A stretch of DNA of 16,922 bases from Aalborgiella sp043769295 (GCA_043769295.1 JAYVJL010000084.1:1-16922), one strand, 5' to 3'; positions 7,325 to 14,970 are shown, counted from the first letter of the stretch. Notes: generated by a model not told the origin, from the sequence alone. A program made the numbers and translations.

Positions 7325-8233
7325 ATGCCGACCGCCTCCAACGCCGCCATACCTAACGTTTTAGCGCCTCACGACAAAGCGGATATTCTGGCGCAAGCCC
7401 TGCCCTACATCCGCAAATACCATGGCAAAACCATGGTCATCAAGTACGGCGGCAACGCCATGACAGACCCTGCGCTGCAAAAAGCATTTGCAGAAGATGT
7501 GGTACTTTTGAAACTGGTCGGCATCAACCCGGTGGTTGTGCACGGTGGTGGGCCTCAGATTGAAGCCGCGCTCAAGCGTTTGGGCAAAAAAGGCGAATTT
7601 GTACAGGGTATGCGCGTCACCGATGCTGAAACCATGGAAGTAGTGGAATGGGTGCTGGCGGGTGAAGTACAGCAGGACATCGTGGGCCTGATCAACCAAG
7701 CTGGCGGCAAAGCGGTGGGTTTGACCGGGCGGGACGGTGGCTTGATTCGAGCACAGAAGCTCAAATTGACAGACCTTACCGATCCAACCAAAGAGCATGA
7801 TGTGGGTCAAGTGGGTGAAATTGTCTCCATCGACCCCAGCGTGGTCAAAGCGCTGCAGGACGACGCGTTTATCCCAGTGGTCAGCCCGATCGGTTTTGGA
7901 TTGCACAACGAGAGCTACAACATCAATGCCGATGTGGTCGCCAGCAAACTGGCCACGGTGCTGCAGGCTGAAAAATTGCTCATGCTGACCAATATCCCTG
8001 GCGTGCTGGATAAAAACATGCAGCTGCTGCCTGAGTTGAGCACCCGCGAGATCGATGCACTGATTGCCGACGGCACCATCAGCGGCGGCATGATCCCCAA
8101 AATCGCCGGTGCGCTGGATGCCGCGAAAAGCGGCGTCAACGCCGTCCATATCATCGACGGCCGCGTCCCGCATGCGATGCTGCTGGAGATTTTGACCGAG
8201 CAAGCGTTTGGGACGATGATCCGTTCACATTGA
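7325..8233 (+). CDS. argB: Acetylglutamate kinase (arginine biosynthesis)
   Basis: Phosphorylates N-acetyl-L-glutamate with ATP in the second step of arginine synthesis (cytoplasm). Amino-acid-kinase motifs are all present: KYGGNAM (residues 40-46, phosphate binding), VHGGGPQIE (72-80, substrate Gly-rich loop), LTGRDGG, SPIGFG, NINADVVASKLA, LTNIPGVLD and GGMIPKI near the C-terminus. At 302 residues, with about 30 residues before the first strand, it matches the long hexameric form whose N-terminal helix gives arginine feedback inhibition, as in Pseudomonas (inference from length). The ATG at 7325 is preferred to a TTG at 7316. It stands alone, as argB often does, and converges with the cytochrome gene 45 bp away. 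Confidence 0.97.
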   Translation: MPTASNAAIPNVLAPHDKADILAQALPYIRKYHGKTMVIKYGGNAMTDPALQKAFAEDVVLLKLVGINPVVVHGGGPQIEAALKRLGKKGEFVQGMRVTDAETMEVVEWVLAGEVQQDIVGLINQAGGKAVGLTGRDGGLIRAQKLKLTDLTDPTKEHDVGQVGEIVSIDPSVVKALQDDAFIPVVSPIGFGLHNESYNINADVVASKLATVLQAEKLLMLTNIPGVLDKNMQLLPELSTREIDALIADGTISGGMIPKIAGALDAAKSGVNAVHIIDGRVPHAMLLEILTEQAFGTMIRSH

Positions 8234-8278
8234 TGTTTGCATCGACTTTCGCTTTGCGCTGGTCAATCTGGTAGCCAT

Positions 8279-8638
8279 TTACTTCACTTTTACCGCAATT
8301 TCTATGGACGCGTACCAAGCAGACATGTCGTCGATGTCTTGGTCGCTTAATGGTTTGGCTATCACAGCCATCACTTCATTCGGTCTTTTACCACTGCGAA
8401 AATTCTTCAGTTGCTCAACAAGATAAATTGCCGGCTGCCCCGCTAAATGTGGCGCGTTGGGCAGTTGGCTCAAACCTGTCGGGCCATGGCAGGTCGCACA
8501 CATGCCCGCTTTGGTCTTGCCACTGTCTGCATTTTGTGCAGCTGCAGACAGTGGTACAGCCAATGGCGATAGACAACACACAAGCCACAGCACAAGACTG
8601 AACCCAGGAGAAGATTTGATCTTGATGCTGTGTTTCAT
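8279..8638 (-). CDS. Small periplasmic c-type cytochrome
   Basis: A 119-residue class I cytochrome c, exported and haem-bound in the periplasm. A signal peptide spans about residues 1-34 (hydrophobic core FSLVLWLVCCLSPLAV, likely cut near SAAAQ). The haem motif CATCH is at 47-51, and Met90 in NEVMAVIAKPLSD is the likely second iron ligand; the overall pattern is like one half of cytochrome c4 or a cytochrome c553. It lies 36 bp downstream of the dehydrogenase gene on the same strand, with its own GGAG site eight bases before the ATG. It is therefore most simply the electron acceptor of that dehydrogenase. Confidence 0.92.
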   Translation of the reverse strand: MKHSIKIKSSPGFSLVLWLVCCLSPLAVPLSAAAQNADSGKTKAGMCATCHGPTGLSQLPNAPHLAGQPAIYLVEQLKNFRSGKRPNEVMAVIAKPLSDQDIDDMSAWYASIEIAVKVK

Positions 8639-8640
8639 GT

Positions 8641-8680
8641 GCTTTACTCCAATTTATTCCGCTTCGATTCCGCTTTACTC
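8641..8680. repeat. Short direct repeat at the dehydrogenase-cytochrome junction
   Basis: GCTTTACTC occurs at 8641-8649 and 8672-8680 (GAGTAAAGC on the coding strand). One copy spans the stop codon of the dehydrogenase, the other overlaps the ribosome binding region of the cytochrome. ATTCCGCTT is also repeated between them. It may reflect a small duplication. Confidence 0.4.
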
Positions 8681-9937
8681 TGAATAGCTGATGCGATAAA
8701 TCGCGCCGGCAAAGTCATCAGACACCAAAATGGAACCATCGGGCAAGTTGGCCACGTCGACGGGACGGCCGCTGTATTGGCGTGTTTCCGGGTTCAGCCA
8801 GCCATCTGCAAAGACTTCGGTTTTGTCAGCTGTACCATTTGCCTTCAAGCTGGTGAACATGATGCGCGCGCCAATCGGATTGGTGCGGTTCCATGAGCCA
8901 TGTTGAGCCGAGAAGATGCCGCCTTGGTACTTGGCAGGGAACTTCTTGCCGGTGTAGAAAGCCATGCCCAAATCAGCAGCATGCGCGTCCGTGTACACCT
9001 CCGGGTTGGTCACATTAGAAGGCAGGGGGTCTTTGTCGTAGCCGTGCTCAGTGATACGGGTTTTGCCCTGGATCCATGGGTAGCCAAAGAATTGGCCCGC
9101 CTTGGTGATACGGTTGATCTCGCCCGCCGGAATATCGTCCCCCATGCCGTCGGTTTGGTTATCGGTAAACCACAGCGTGCCATCCTTGGGGTTAAAGTCA
9201 TGGCCTACCGAGTTGCGAATGCCGGTGGCATACACCTCACGCTTGCTGCCGTCAAAGGCGTTCATGCGAACCATGCCGCCGATGCCCACCTTGTTGTAGA
9301 TATCGATCTTGTCGCGCGGCTGCACGTTGTGCGGCTGTCCAAGCGACACATAAAGCATGTTGTCCGGCCCGACACGGCAAACCCGGGCACCGTGGTTGTA
9401 ACTTTCTTCCTCGGGCGGAATCAGCTTGCCCTGTCCTACCACCTCGATGACCGCCACGTCTGGCGTTTCGTAGAAGAACTCCGCTCCCGGAAAGTTCAGC
9501 ACACGGTTGTGCTCAACGACGATGAGGAATCCGTCCTTGGTCCAACAAACGCCGTTCGGATTCGTGAACTTGAGCGAGGGCGCGAATGATTTCACCTCGG
9601 TCGCCATCTCGCCGCTGTTGCGGTTGGTGACGGACCAGACCGTGTTCTTGCGCGTGCCGACGAACAGCATGTTGGTCGACGGCGCCACCGCCATGTGGCG
9701 CGCATCTGGCACGATGGCGTACAGCGAAATTTTGAAACCTGGCGGTAGTTTGACTTTCTTGAGGTTGTTTTTTATGGCTTCTGCATTCGGCCCGGTTTGC
9801 GCGATGACTGGAATATTCAAATCCGTTGTCGCCACCTTCATTTGCTTCAGTTTGTCTATATTTGATTGTGCGCTGGCCAGCCCCGCAACACCCAAAGTAA
9901 CAGCGGCTAGCATGACGTTTCTTTTTAATTTTCTCAC
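8675..9937 (-). CDS. Periplasmic sorbosone/glucose dehydrogenase-like quinoprotein
   Basis: A 420-residue exported six-bladed beta-propeller protein of the glucose/sorbosone dehydrogenase family, whose characterised members use PQQ to oxidise sugars or aldoses. The signal peptide is about residues 1-23 (ending GLASA). Active-site-like elements are His182 in NHGARVCRVGPDNMLYVSLG, which aligns with the catalytic His of soluble glucose dehydrogenase, Arg241 in ATGIRNSVGHDFNP, FSAQHGSWNR (342-351) and the closing blade GRPVDVANLPDGSILVSDD (about 390-408). The GTG start at 9937 is set by AAGGAG six bases upstream and gives a proper signal peptide; the open frame continues 17 codons further without a site. 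The cytochrome gene follows and a PqqU-like receptor is divergent, supporting a PQQ enzyme. The substrate is unknown. Confidence 0.88.
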   Translation of the reverse strand: MRKLKRNVMLAAVTLGVAGLASAQSNIDKLKQMKVATTDLNIPVIAQTGPNAEAIKNNLKKVKLPPGFKISLYAIVPDARHMAVAPSTNMLFVGTRKNTVWSVTNRNSGEMATEVKSFAPSLKFTNPNGVCWTKDGFLIVVEHNRVLNFPGAEFFYETPDVAVIEVVGQGKLIPPEEESYNHGARVCRVGPDNMLYVSLGQPHNVQPRDKIDIYNKVGIGGMVRMNAFDGSKREVYATGIRNSVGHDFNPKDGTLWFTDNQTDGMGDDIPAGEINRITKAGQFFGYPWIQGKTRITEHGYDKDPLPSNVTNPEVYTDAHAADLGMAFYTGKKFPAKYQGGIFSAQHGSWNRTNPIGARIMFTSLKANGTADKTEVFADGWLNPETRQYSGRPVDVANLPDGSILVSDDFAGAIYRISYSE

Positions 9938-10128
9938 TGAAATCTCCTTGTAGTCAAAAAAACAAACATCGAAAACTAACCTGAACATTCAAGTTGCGAT
10001 GCCAATTGACTTTAACCCTGGTTTTTTTGAACCGCGTCACGAATGAGACATTTATCACGCTTTTTTAGTCGCCTTGGCTTCTGATTAATCGTGTTTTCAT
10101 GCTTAAATCTCAGAAAATAGGAGACTCC
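9938..10128. promoter_or_regulatory. Divergent promoter region, dehydrogenase and receptor
   Basis: A 191-bp gap between the divergent starts must hold promoters for both units. A TTGACT hexamer at 10006-10011 (plus strand) has no good -10 partner at normal spacing, and T-runs occur near 10021-10028 and 10063-10068. I see no clear operator. Confidence 0.35.
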
Positions 10129-12249
10129 ATGAACGCTGTAAAGTCACGCAAAAATAGTCGTTTTTTGCTCAATTCCACCATGGCATTAGCTGTGTCATCA
10201 CTTTGTAGCACTTTGGTTTTCGCACAAACTCTGACTCCCGTCGTCGTCTCCGCTTCTCGCACAGAGCAACGCAGTTTTGATGTGCCCGCAGCTGTGGTTG
10301 CCATCGATGCAGACACGATTCAAAACGCCGGCCCGCAGGTCAATTTGTCTGAATCACTCAACCGTGTCCCCGGTTTGACGATTTTGAACCGGCAAAACTA
10401 CGCGCAGGACTTGCAGGTGTCGATTCGCGGTTTTGGCGCCCGCTCAGCCTTTGGTATTCGCGGCATTCGACTGCTGGTGGACGGCATTCCGGCCACCACA
10501 CCCGATGGCCAAGGCCAAGGGTCATCGATCAGCCTCACCTCGACCGAGCGCATTGAAGTGCTACGTGGCCCTTTGGCGCAGTTGTATGGCAACTCGGCAG
10601 GCGGCGTGATTCAAGCCTTCACACGTGACGCACCGGTACAGCCAGAAGTGGCTGCGCAGCTGTATGCAGGCTCTTACGGCATGCGTCGAACAGACTGGCA
10701 ATACGCGGGCAAAATGGGCAACTACGGCTTGGTGGCCGACTACAACACCTTCCGCGCCGATGGCTTCAGAGCCAATAGCAAAACTGAACGCAAACAATTC
10801 AACGGCAAGCTGAGTTTCGATGCTGGTTACGCCACGAAAGTCAACGTCATTTTCAACCGTTTCGACATGCCTTTGGCGCTTGACCCGACGGGCTTGACCG
10901 CTGCGCAACTGGCGACCGATCCTTCTCAAGCGGGTACCAACGCCATCGCCCGAAATGCCCGCAAAATTGTGGTGCAAAACCAGCTGGGTACATCCATCAA
11001 ACACAGCTTTGACGCCGACCACTCGCTCACCGCGCGCTTGTATTCCGGCACACGCGACAACACCCAATACCAAACCGGTCCAGCTGCGGCAACGGGTGCG
11101 TGGGTGGGGCTGGAGCGCAATTATTTCGGCACAGGGCTGCAATACAACGCGCTGTCTAAAATCGGCGCTACGCCAGTGACTTGGGTCGTCGGCTACGAAT
11201 ACGACCGCTCCAAAGAAACCCGCCAAGGCGGCGCGGCTGCGTTGGGTGAAAAAACCACCACCACGCGCAATGAAGACAACCAGGCCAGCAACAGCGATTT
11301 GTTTGTGCAAGCCACCGCTTTGGTGTCTGAGAAAATCTCTGTGGTGGGCGGCCTGCGCTACAGCTCGGTGAATTTCAAGAGCAGCGACAATTTCCTGAAA
11401 GACGGTGATGGCTCGGGCTCGACCAGCTACAAAGCCACCAGCCCCGTCTTGGGCGTGACCTACCATGCCAATGACAGCTTGAACCTGTACGCCAACTACG
11501 GCAAAGGCTTTGAGAGCCCGACTTTGGCCGAAGTGGCCTACAAAGGTGCGGCCACACCGGCCTTCAACACCAGCATCAACGCCTCAAAAAGCAAACATTA
11601 CGAGATCGGTGCCAAGTGGCTGCCGAACGCCACGTCGCGCTTGGACATGACATTGTTCCAGATCGACTCTACCGACGAAATCGTGGTCGCCAGCAACACG
11701 GGTGGCAATTCCACCTTTAAAAACGCGCCTGGCACCAAACGCACAGGCTGGGAATTGTCTGGCAACACCTTGTTGATGCCAAATTTACGCGCTACTTTGG
11801 CGGCATCGCAAACCAATGCGCGGTTTTCACAGGCTTTTGTGACGGGTTCGAACAGCATTGATGCTGGCAACAAAATCCCCGGTATCCCGCAAAGTTTCGT
11901 CTTCTCGGAGTTGTTGTGGAGCAGCAAAACCATGAGCGACAATGCTGCAAGCCGCAATATCGCGTCAAAACTAGGTGCGCAAGCGGGCATTGAACTGACC
12001 CGTGCAGGCCGACTCTATGCCAACGACACAAACACCGCGACGGCGGATGGCTACACCACCTTGGCCCTGAAAGCCAACTACGGCTGGGCGATAGGCGCTG
12101 GCGTATTAACCGCCTCTGCGCGGTTGGATAACGCGACCGACAAACGCTACGTCGGTTCCGTCATCGTCAACCAAGCGGCATCCCAGTTTTACGAACCCGC
12201 ACCGGGCAGGAACTGGACGGTTGGGTTGCGCTTTGTGCTGCCATTGTGA
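10129..12249 (+). CDS. pqqU: TonB-dependent receptor, PqqU/YncD-like (PQQ uptake)
   Basis: A 706-residue outer-membrane receptor. Signal peptide 1-32 (cut after LVFA), a TonB-box-like TPVVVSA at 36-42, plug domain to about residue 160, then a 22-strand-type barrel. The plug blocks NLSESLNRVPGL, NRQNYAQDLQVSIRGFG, IRGIRLLVDGIPAT and PDGQGQ (residues 72-129) and the last strand KRYVGSVIVNQAASQFYEP..PGRN match, from memory, E. coli YncD, renamed PqqU after it was shown to import PQQ. Divergent from a PQQ-type dehydrogenase and cytochrome, which agrees. The ATG at 10129 has AGGAG five bases upstream; an ATG at 10099 does not. The chain ends RFVLPL, not in the aromatic residue usual for barrel assembly. 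PQQ is the inferred ligand. Confidence 0.85.
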   Translation: MNAVKSRKNSRFLLNSTMALAVSSLCSTLVFAQTLTPVVVSASRTEQRSFDVPAAVVAIDADTIQNAGPQVNLSESLNRVPGLTILNRQNYAQDLQVSIRGFGARSAFGIRGIRLLVDGIPATTPDGQGQGSSISLTSTERIEVLRGPLAQLYGNSAGGVIQAFTRDAPVQPEVAAQLYAGSYGMRRTDWQYAGKMGNYGLVADYNTFRADGFRANSKTERKQFNGKLSFDAGYATKVNVIFNRFDMPLALDPTGLTAAQLATDPSQAGTNAIARNARKIVVQNQLGTSIKHSFDADHSLTARLYSGTRDNTQYQTGPAAATGAWVGLERNYFGTGLQYNALSKIGATPVTWVVGYEYDRSKETRQGGAAALGEKTTTTRNEDNQASNSDLFVQATALVSEKISVVGGLRYSSVNFKSSDNFLKDGDGSGSTSYKATSPVLGVTYHANDSLNLYANYGKGFESPTLAEVAYKGAATPAFNTSINASKSKHYEIGAKWLPNATSRLDMTLFQIDSTDEIVVASNTGGNSTFKNAPGTKRTGWELSGNTLLMPNLRATLAASQTNARFSQAFVTGSNSIDAGNKIPGIPQSFVFSELLWSSKTMSDNAASRNIASKLGAQAGIELTRAGRLYANDTNTATADGYTTLALKANYGWAIGAGVLTASARLDNATDKRYVGSVIVNQAASQFYEPAPGRNWTVGLRFVLPL

Positions 12250-12264
12250 CGCTTTTAAAAGTAT

Positions 12265-12365
12265 ATTCCCCTTCATTTTGAAGGGGTGGCGCGAAGCGAC
12301 GGGGTAGTTGCAAGGCGGTACAAGCTACCCCGCCCGTTGGGCACCCCTTCATGCTGAAGGGGAAT
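12265..12365. repeat. REPIN-like palindromic element between convergent genes
   Basis: About 101 bp with two ends in inverted orientation. Each end is itself a hairpin: CCCCTTCA-TTT-TGAAGGGG on the left and CCCCTTCATGCTGAAGGGG on the right. The arms are about 42 bp and imperfect, with a TTGCAAGGCGGTACAA centre. This is the architecture of paired REP sequences. It lies between the convergent pqqU-like gene and tldD and could stop transcription from both sides. Confidence 0.75.
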
Positions 12366-12380
12366 TAATGCAAAGTTCGT

Positions 12381-13961
12381 TCAAGCCGTCCCACCGACCG
12401 TCAAACCATCAATCCGCAAAGTGGGTTGTCCGACGCCGACCGGTACGCTCTGGCCTTCTTTGCCGCAGGTGCCGACGCCGCTGTCGAGCTTCACATCGTT
12501 GCCGATCATACTGACGTGCTTCAGACACTCCGGGCCGCTGCCGACCAACGTTGCGCCTTTGACGGGGTAGAGGATTTTGCCGTTTTCGACCCAGAAAGCT
12601 TCAGAAGCAGAAAACACGAACTTGCCCGAGGTGATGTCCACCTGACCCCCGCCAAAGTTGCTGGCGTACAGACCTTTTTTAATGCTGGCGATGATCTCTG
12701 CCGGCTCTTTGTCGCCGCCCAGCATGTAGGTGTTGGTCATGCGCGGCATCGGGACGCTGGCGTAGCTCTCGCGCCGGCCGTTGCCGGTGGGTTTGACGCC
12801 CATCAGGCGTGCGTTCATCGAATCCTGGATGTAGCCCTTCAAAATGCCGTCTTCGATCAACACATTGCGCTGGGTGGCGTTGCCTTCGTCGTCCACATTC
12901 AGCGAGCCACGGCGGTCGGGCAGGGTGCCGTCGTCCAGCACGGTGACGCCTTTGGCGGCGACGCGTTTGCCGATTTTGCCGCTGAAGGCGCTGGAGCCTT
13001 TGCGGTTGAAGTCGCCCTCCAGCCCGTGGCCAATCGCCTCGTGCAGCAAGATGCCGGGCCAGCCGGCGCCTAAAACGACTGTCATTTCGCCTGCAGGGGC
13101 GGGGCGCGATTCTAAATTGGTCAAAGCGGCGTTGACTGCGCTGGAAACGTAGTCTTCAATCAAGGCGTCGTCAAAATAGGCCATGCCCAAACGCCCGCCG
13201 CCGCCGCCCGAGCCAGTTTCGCGGCGAACTTGGCCTTTGACGGTTTGTTCCGCAATCACCGTCACGCTCAGCCGCACCAAAGGGCGCACATCGGCGGCCA
13301 ACACACCATTGGCACGAGCGACCAAAACCACGTCATATTCACTCGCCAAGCCCGCCATGACCTGCTTGATGCGTGGGTCTTTGGCGCGGGCGAGTTTTTC
13401 CACTTTTTCCAGCAATTGCACCTTGGAGGCGCTGTCCAGCGTTGAAATTGGGTCCAAATCTGGATAAAGCGAGCGGCTCATTGCTACTTTTTTAGTAGCT
13501 ACCTTGGCTGATTTATTGCCAGCTGCAGCCGAAATGGACCGCACGGTACGGGCGGCATCCAGCAAAGAGGCCATGGAAATGTCGTCTGAATACGCAAAAG
13601 CCGTTTTTTCGCCGCTCACGGCGCGTACGCCCACACCCTGGTCGATGCTGAAACTGCCGGTTTTGACGATGCCTTCTTCCAAGCTCCAGCCTTCTGAGCG
13701 GGTGTACTGGAAGTACAAATCGGCGTCGTCCACCTTGTGCGCCCGGATCTCGCTCAAGGCTTTCGCCAAATGCGACTCGGTCAGCCCGAAGGGTGTCAAC
13801 AGCAGCTTTTTGGCGATGGCGATGCGCTGCTCGGTTGCCAGCACCTGCGGCGCGGGGCGTCTGGTTTGCAGCAGCGTTTGCTCGGCGCTGAGGCTGCCGC
13901 CAGCGGCGGGCGACAGGTTGGCGATGGGTGAGGAATTTAGAGAAAAGGTACTAGCAATCAT
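12381..13961 (-). CDS. tldD: TldD metalloprotease subunit
   Basis: TldD pairs with TldE/PmbA to form a zinc protease that trims unfolded peptides, for example modified microcin precursors. The sequence follows E. coli TldD throughout: LEEGIVKTGSFSIDQGVGVR, the HEAIGHGLEGDFNR zinc motif (His307, Glu308, His312), GNGRRESYASVPMPRMTNTY, GGGQVDITSGKFVFS, and Cys499 in GTCGKEGQS, 27 residues from the end exactly as the zinc-binding Cys of E. coli. At 526 residues it is about 45 longer, mostly a Ser/Ala-rich N-terminal extension. The ATG at 13961 is chosen; a GTG about 38 codons in would give the E. coli length but has no ribosome binding site. A dispersed repeat lies in frame within a variable loop. 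The partner gene is not in the window. Confidence 0.96.
   Translation of the reverse strand: MIASTFSLNSSPIANLSPAAGGSLSAEQTLLQTRRPAPQVLATEQRIAIAKKLLLTPFGLTESHLAKALSEIRAHKVDDADLYFQYTRSEGWSLEEGIVKTGSFSIDQGVGVRAVSGEKTAFAYSDDISMASLLDAARTVRSISAAAGNKSAKVATKKVAMSRSLYPDLDPISTLDSASKVQLLEKVEKLARAKDPRIKQVMAGLASEYDVVLVARANGVLAADVRPLVRLSVTVIAEQTVKGQVRRETGSGGGGGRLGMAYFDDALIEDYVSSAVNAALTNLESRPAPAGEMTVVLGAGWPGILLHEAIGHGLEGDFNRKGSSAFSGKIGKRVAAKGVTVLDDGTLPDRRGSLNVDDEGNATQRNVLIEDGILKGYIQDSMNARLMGVKPTGNGRRESYASVPMPRMTNTYMLGGDKEPAEIIASIKKGLYASNFGGGQVDITSGKFVFSASEAFWVENGKILYPVKGATLVGSGPECLKHVSMIGNDVKLDSGVGTCGKEGQSVPVGVGQPTLRIDGLTVGGTA
13477..13524 (-). repeat. Dispersed short repeat, copy B (inside tldD)
   Basis: On the minus strand this 48-bp stretch has the palindromic core GCTAC-TAAAAAA-GTAGC, equivalent to GCTAT-TAAATAT-ATAGC in copy A. 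The right-hand 20 bases match copy A at 16 positions; the left half is poorly conserved. It encodes an in-frame Lys/Ala-rich loop (residues about 147-161) where E. coli TldD also has a variable loop. Confidence 0.4.
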
Positions 13962-13976
13962 GTCTCCATTGTAGGC

Positions 13977-14891
13977 ATGGGGCAAAATATCCGCATGATT
14001 GCCCGAATACAACAACATATCGTACTGCTATTGCTGGCGGGCTTGGCCATCTGGATGTGGGCCGTTTGGCCGGTCTACCGCCTCATTTTAGGTGCTTTTT
14101 TGGCTGTAGCCAGCGTATATATTGCCTATATTGCTATATTATTTATAGTAATTCACCATTTGAACCGAAACGACCCGCAGCCCCGCGCGACGCTGGGGGC
14201 ATTGCTGCTAGCCTGCCTGCGCGAAGCCACGACCGCTCCCCGCGTCTTTTTATGGCGACAACCGTTTCGCACACAATCCATTCCTGACTTTTTGCCGCCC
14301 TCACATCAACCCGGCGTGGTGTTTATTCACGGGTTTTTCTGCAACCGTGCGATTTGGGCACCCTGGATGGTGCAATTGCGGTCCGACAACCGTGCTTTTG
14401 TTGCCGTCACGCTGGAACCCGCTTTCGGCTCGATTGACGCTTACGCCCCACTGTTGGAAGCCGCCGTAGCCCAAGTCACCCAGGCCACCGGCCTGCCGCC
14501 GACCCTGATCTGCCACAGCATGGGCGGCCTGGCGGCGCGGGCCTGGCTGCGGACCAAACCGGCGAACGACGCTCGCATCCAACGCATCATCACCATCGGC
14601 ACGCCGCACTTTGGCACAGCTTTGTCTACTGAAAAGGCGCTGCTGCCCTTCACCAACACCCATCAAATGCAGCGCTTGGGTGCCTGGACACGGCAATTGG
14701 CGATCGACGAGCCAGCGTCGCGCTACACCAAATTCACCTGTTGGTACAGCAACTGCGACAACATCGTAGCGCCCACGTCCACCGCCATGCTGCCCGGTGC
14801 GGACAACCGGCTGGTGAGCGCGCAAGGCCACATCAGCATGGCGTTTGATGCAAAAGTGATGCTGGCTTCGCTGGAACTGTTAGGTGTATAA
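13977..14891 (+). CDS. Membrane-anchored alpha/beta hydrolase (lipase-like)
   Basis: A 304-residue serine hydrolase. Two hydrophobic helices (about 12-31 and 36-60) anchor it in the inner membrane. The hydrolase domain starts near residue 105 with VVFIHGFFCNRAIW (oxyanion loop, His118). The nucleophile motif is ICHSMGGLAARAW with Ser181; Asp261 (NCDNIVAP) and His285 (QGHISMAF) complete the triad. PGVVFIHG, TIGTPHFGT and HSMGG resemble triacylglycerol lipases and esterases, but the substrate is unknown. The nucleophile elbow begins with Cys instead of the usual Gly. The ATG at 13977 leaves only 15 bp to the divergent tldD start; an ATG at 13995 is also possible. A dispersed repeat forms part of the second membrane helix. 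Confidence 0.87.
   Translation: MGQNIRMIARIQQHIVLLLLAGLAIWMWAVWPVYRLILGAFLAVASVYIAYIAILFIVIHHLNRNDPQPRATLGALLLACLREATTAPRVFLWRQPFRTQSIPDFLPPSHQPGVVFIHGFFCNRAIWAPWMVQLRSDNRAFVAVTLEPAFGSIDAYAPLLEAAVAQVTQATGLPPTLICHSMGGLAARAWLRTKPANDARIQRIITIGTPHFGTALSTEKALLPFTNTHQMQRLGAWTRQLAIDEPASRYTKFTCWYSNCDNIVAPTSTAMLPGADNRLVSAQGHISMAFDAKVMLASLELLGV
14108..14155 (+). repeat. Dispersed short repeat, copy C (inside the hydrolase gene)
   Basis: This 48-bp stretch matches copy A (1861-1909) at 39 of 48 positions with one gap, far above chance. It is read in frame and encodes the hydrophobic SVYIAYIAILFIVI part of the second membrane helix, so the repeat and the protein have been fitted to each other. Confidence 0.6.
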
Positions 14892-14930
14892 GAAGTCGTT
14901 CGTCTAAAGACCGAGGCTAAGCTAGTGATA

Positions 14931-14948
14931 GCCCTGTTGACGCAGGGC
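14931..14948. promoter_or_regulatory. Inverted repeat framing the paa -35 box
   Basis: GCCCTG-TTGACG-CAGGGC is a perfect 6-bp inverted repeat whose 6-base centre is exactly the -35 hexamer of the paa promoter. It may be a second operator or a small hairpin at the end of the hydrolase transcript (no T tract follows). Confidence 0.4.
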
Positions 14949-14965
14949 ATGTTGCGGGTTATAGT
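14937..14965 (+). promoter_or_regulatory. Sigma-70 promoter of the paa operon
   Basis: TTGACG (14937-14942) and TATAGT (14960-14965) are separated by 17 bp, each matching consensus at five of six positions. Predicted transcription start near 14972 gives a leader of about 33 bases before paaI. It is the best promoter in the window. Confidence 0.7.
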
Positions 14966-14970
14966 GAACA

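Noticed and set aside
7361..8203. Open frame of 280 codons antisense to argB
   Set aside because: Fully inside argB, whose catalytic motifs are intact; no ribosome binding site or family motif in the antisense product.
9938..9988. Upstream ATG at 9988 for the dehydrogenase
   Set aside because: The GTG at 9937 has AAGGAG at correct spacing and gives a standard signal peptide, whereas the longer form would bury it behind 17 residues.
10561..11466. Open frame of 301 codons antisense to the PqqU-like receptor
   Set aside because: Same reasoning: shadow of a strongly conserved gene, no domain recognisable.
13962..14018. Upstream ATG at 14018 as the tldD start
   Set aside because: It would overlap the hydrolase gene start and add 19 residues absent from the family; the ATG at 13961 is simpler.
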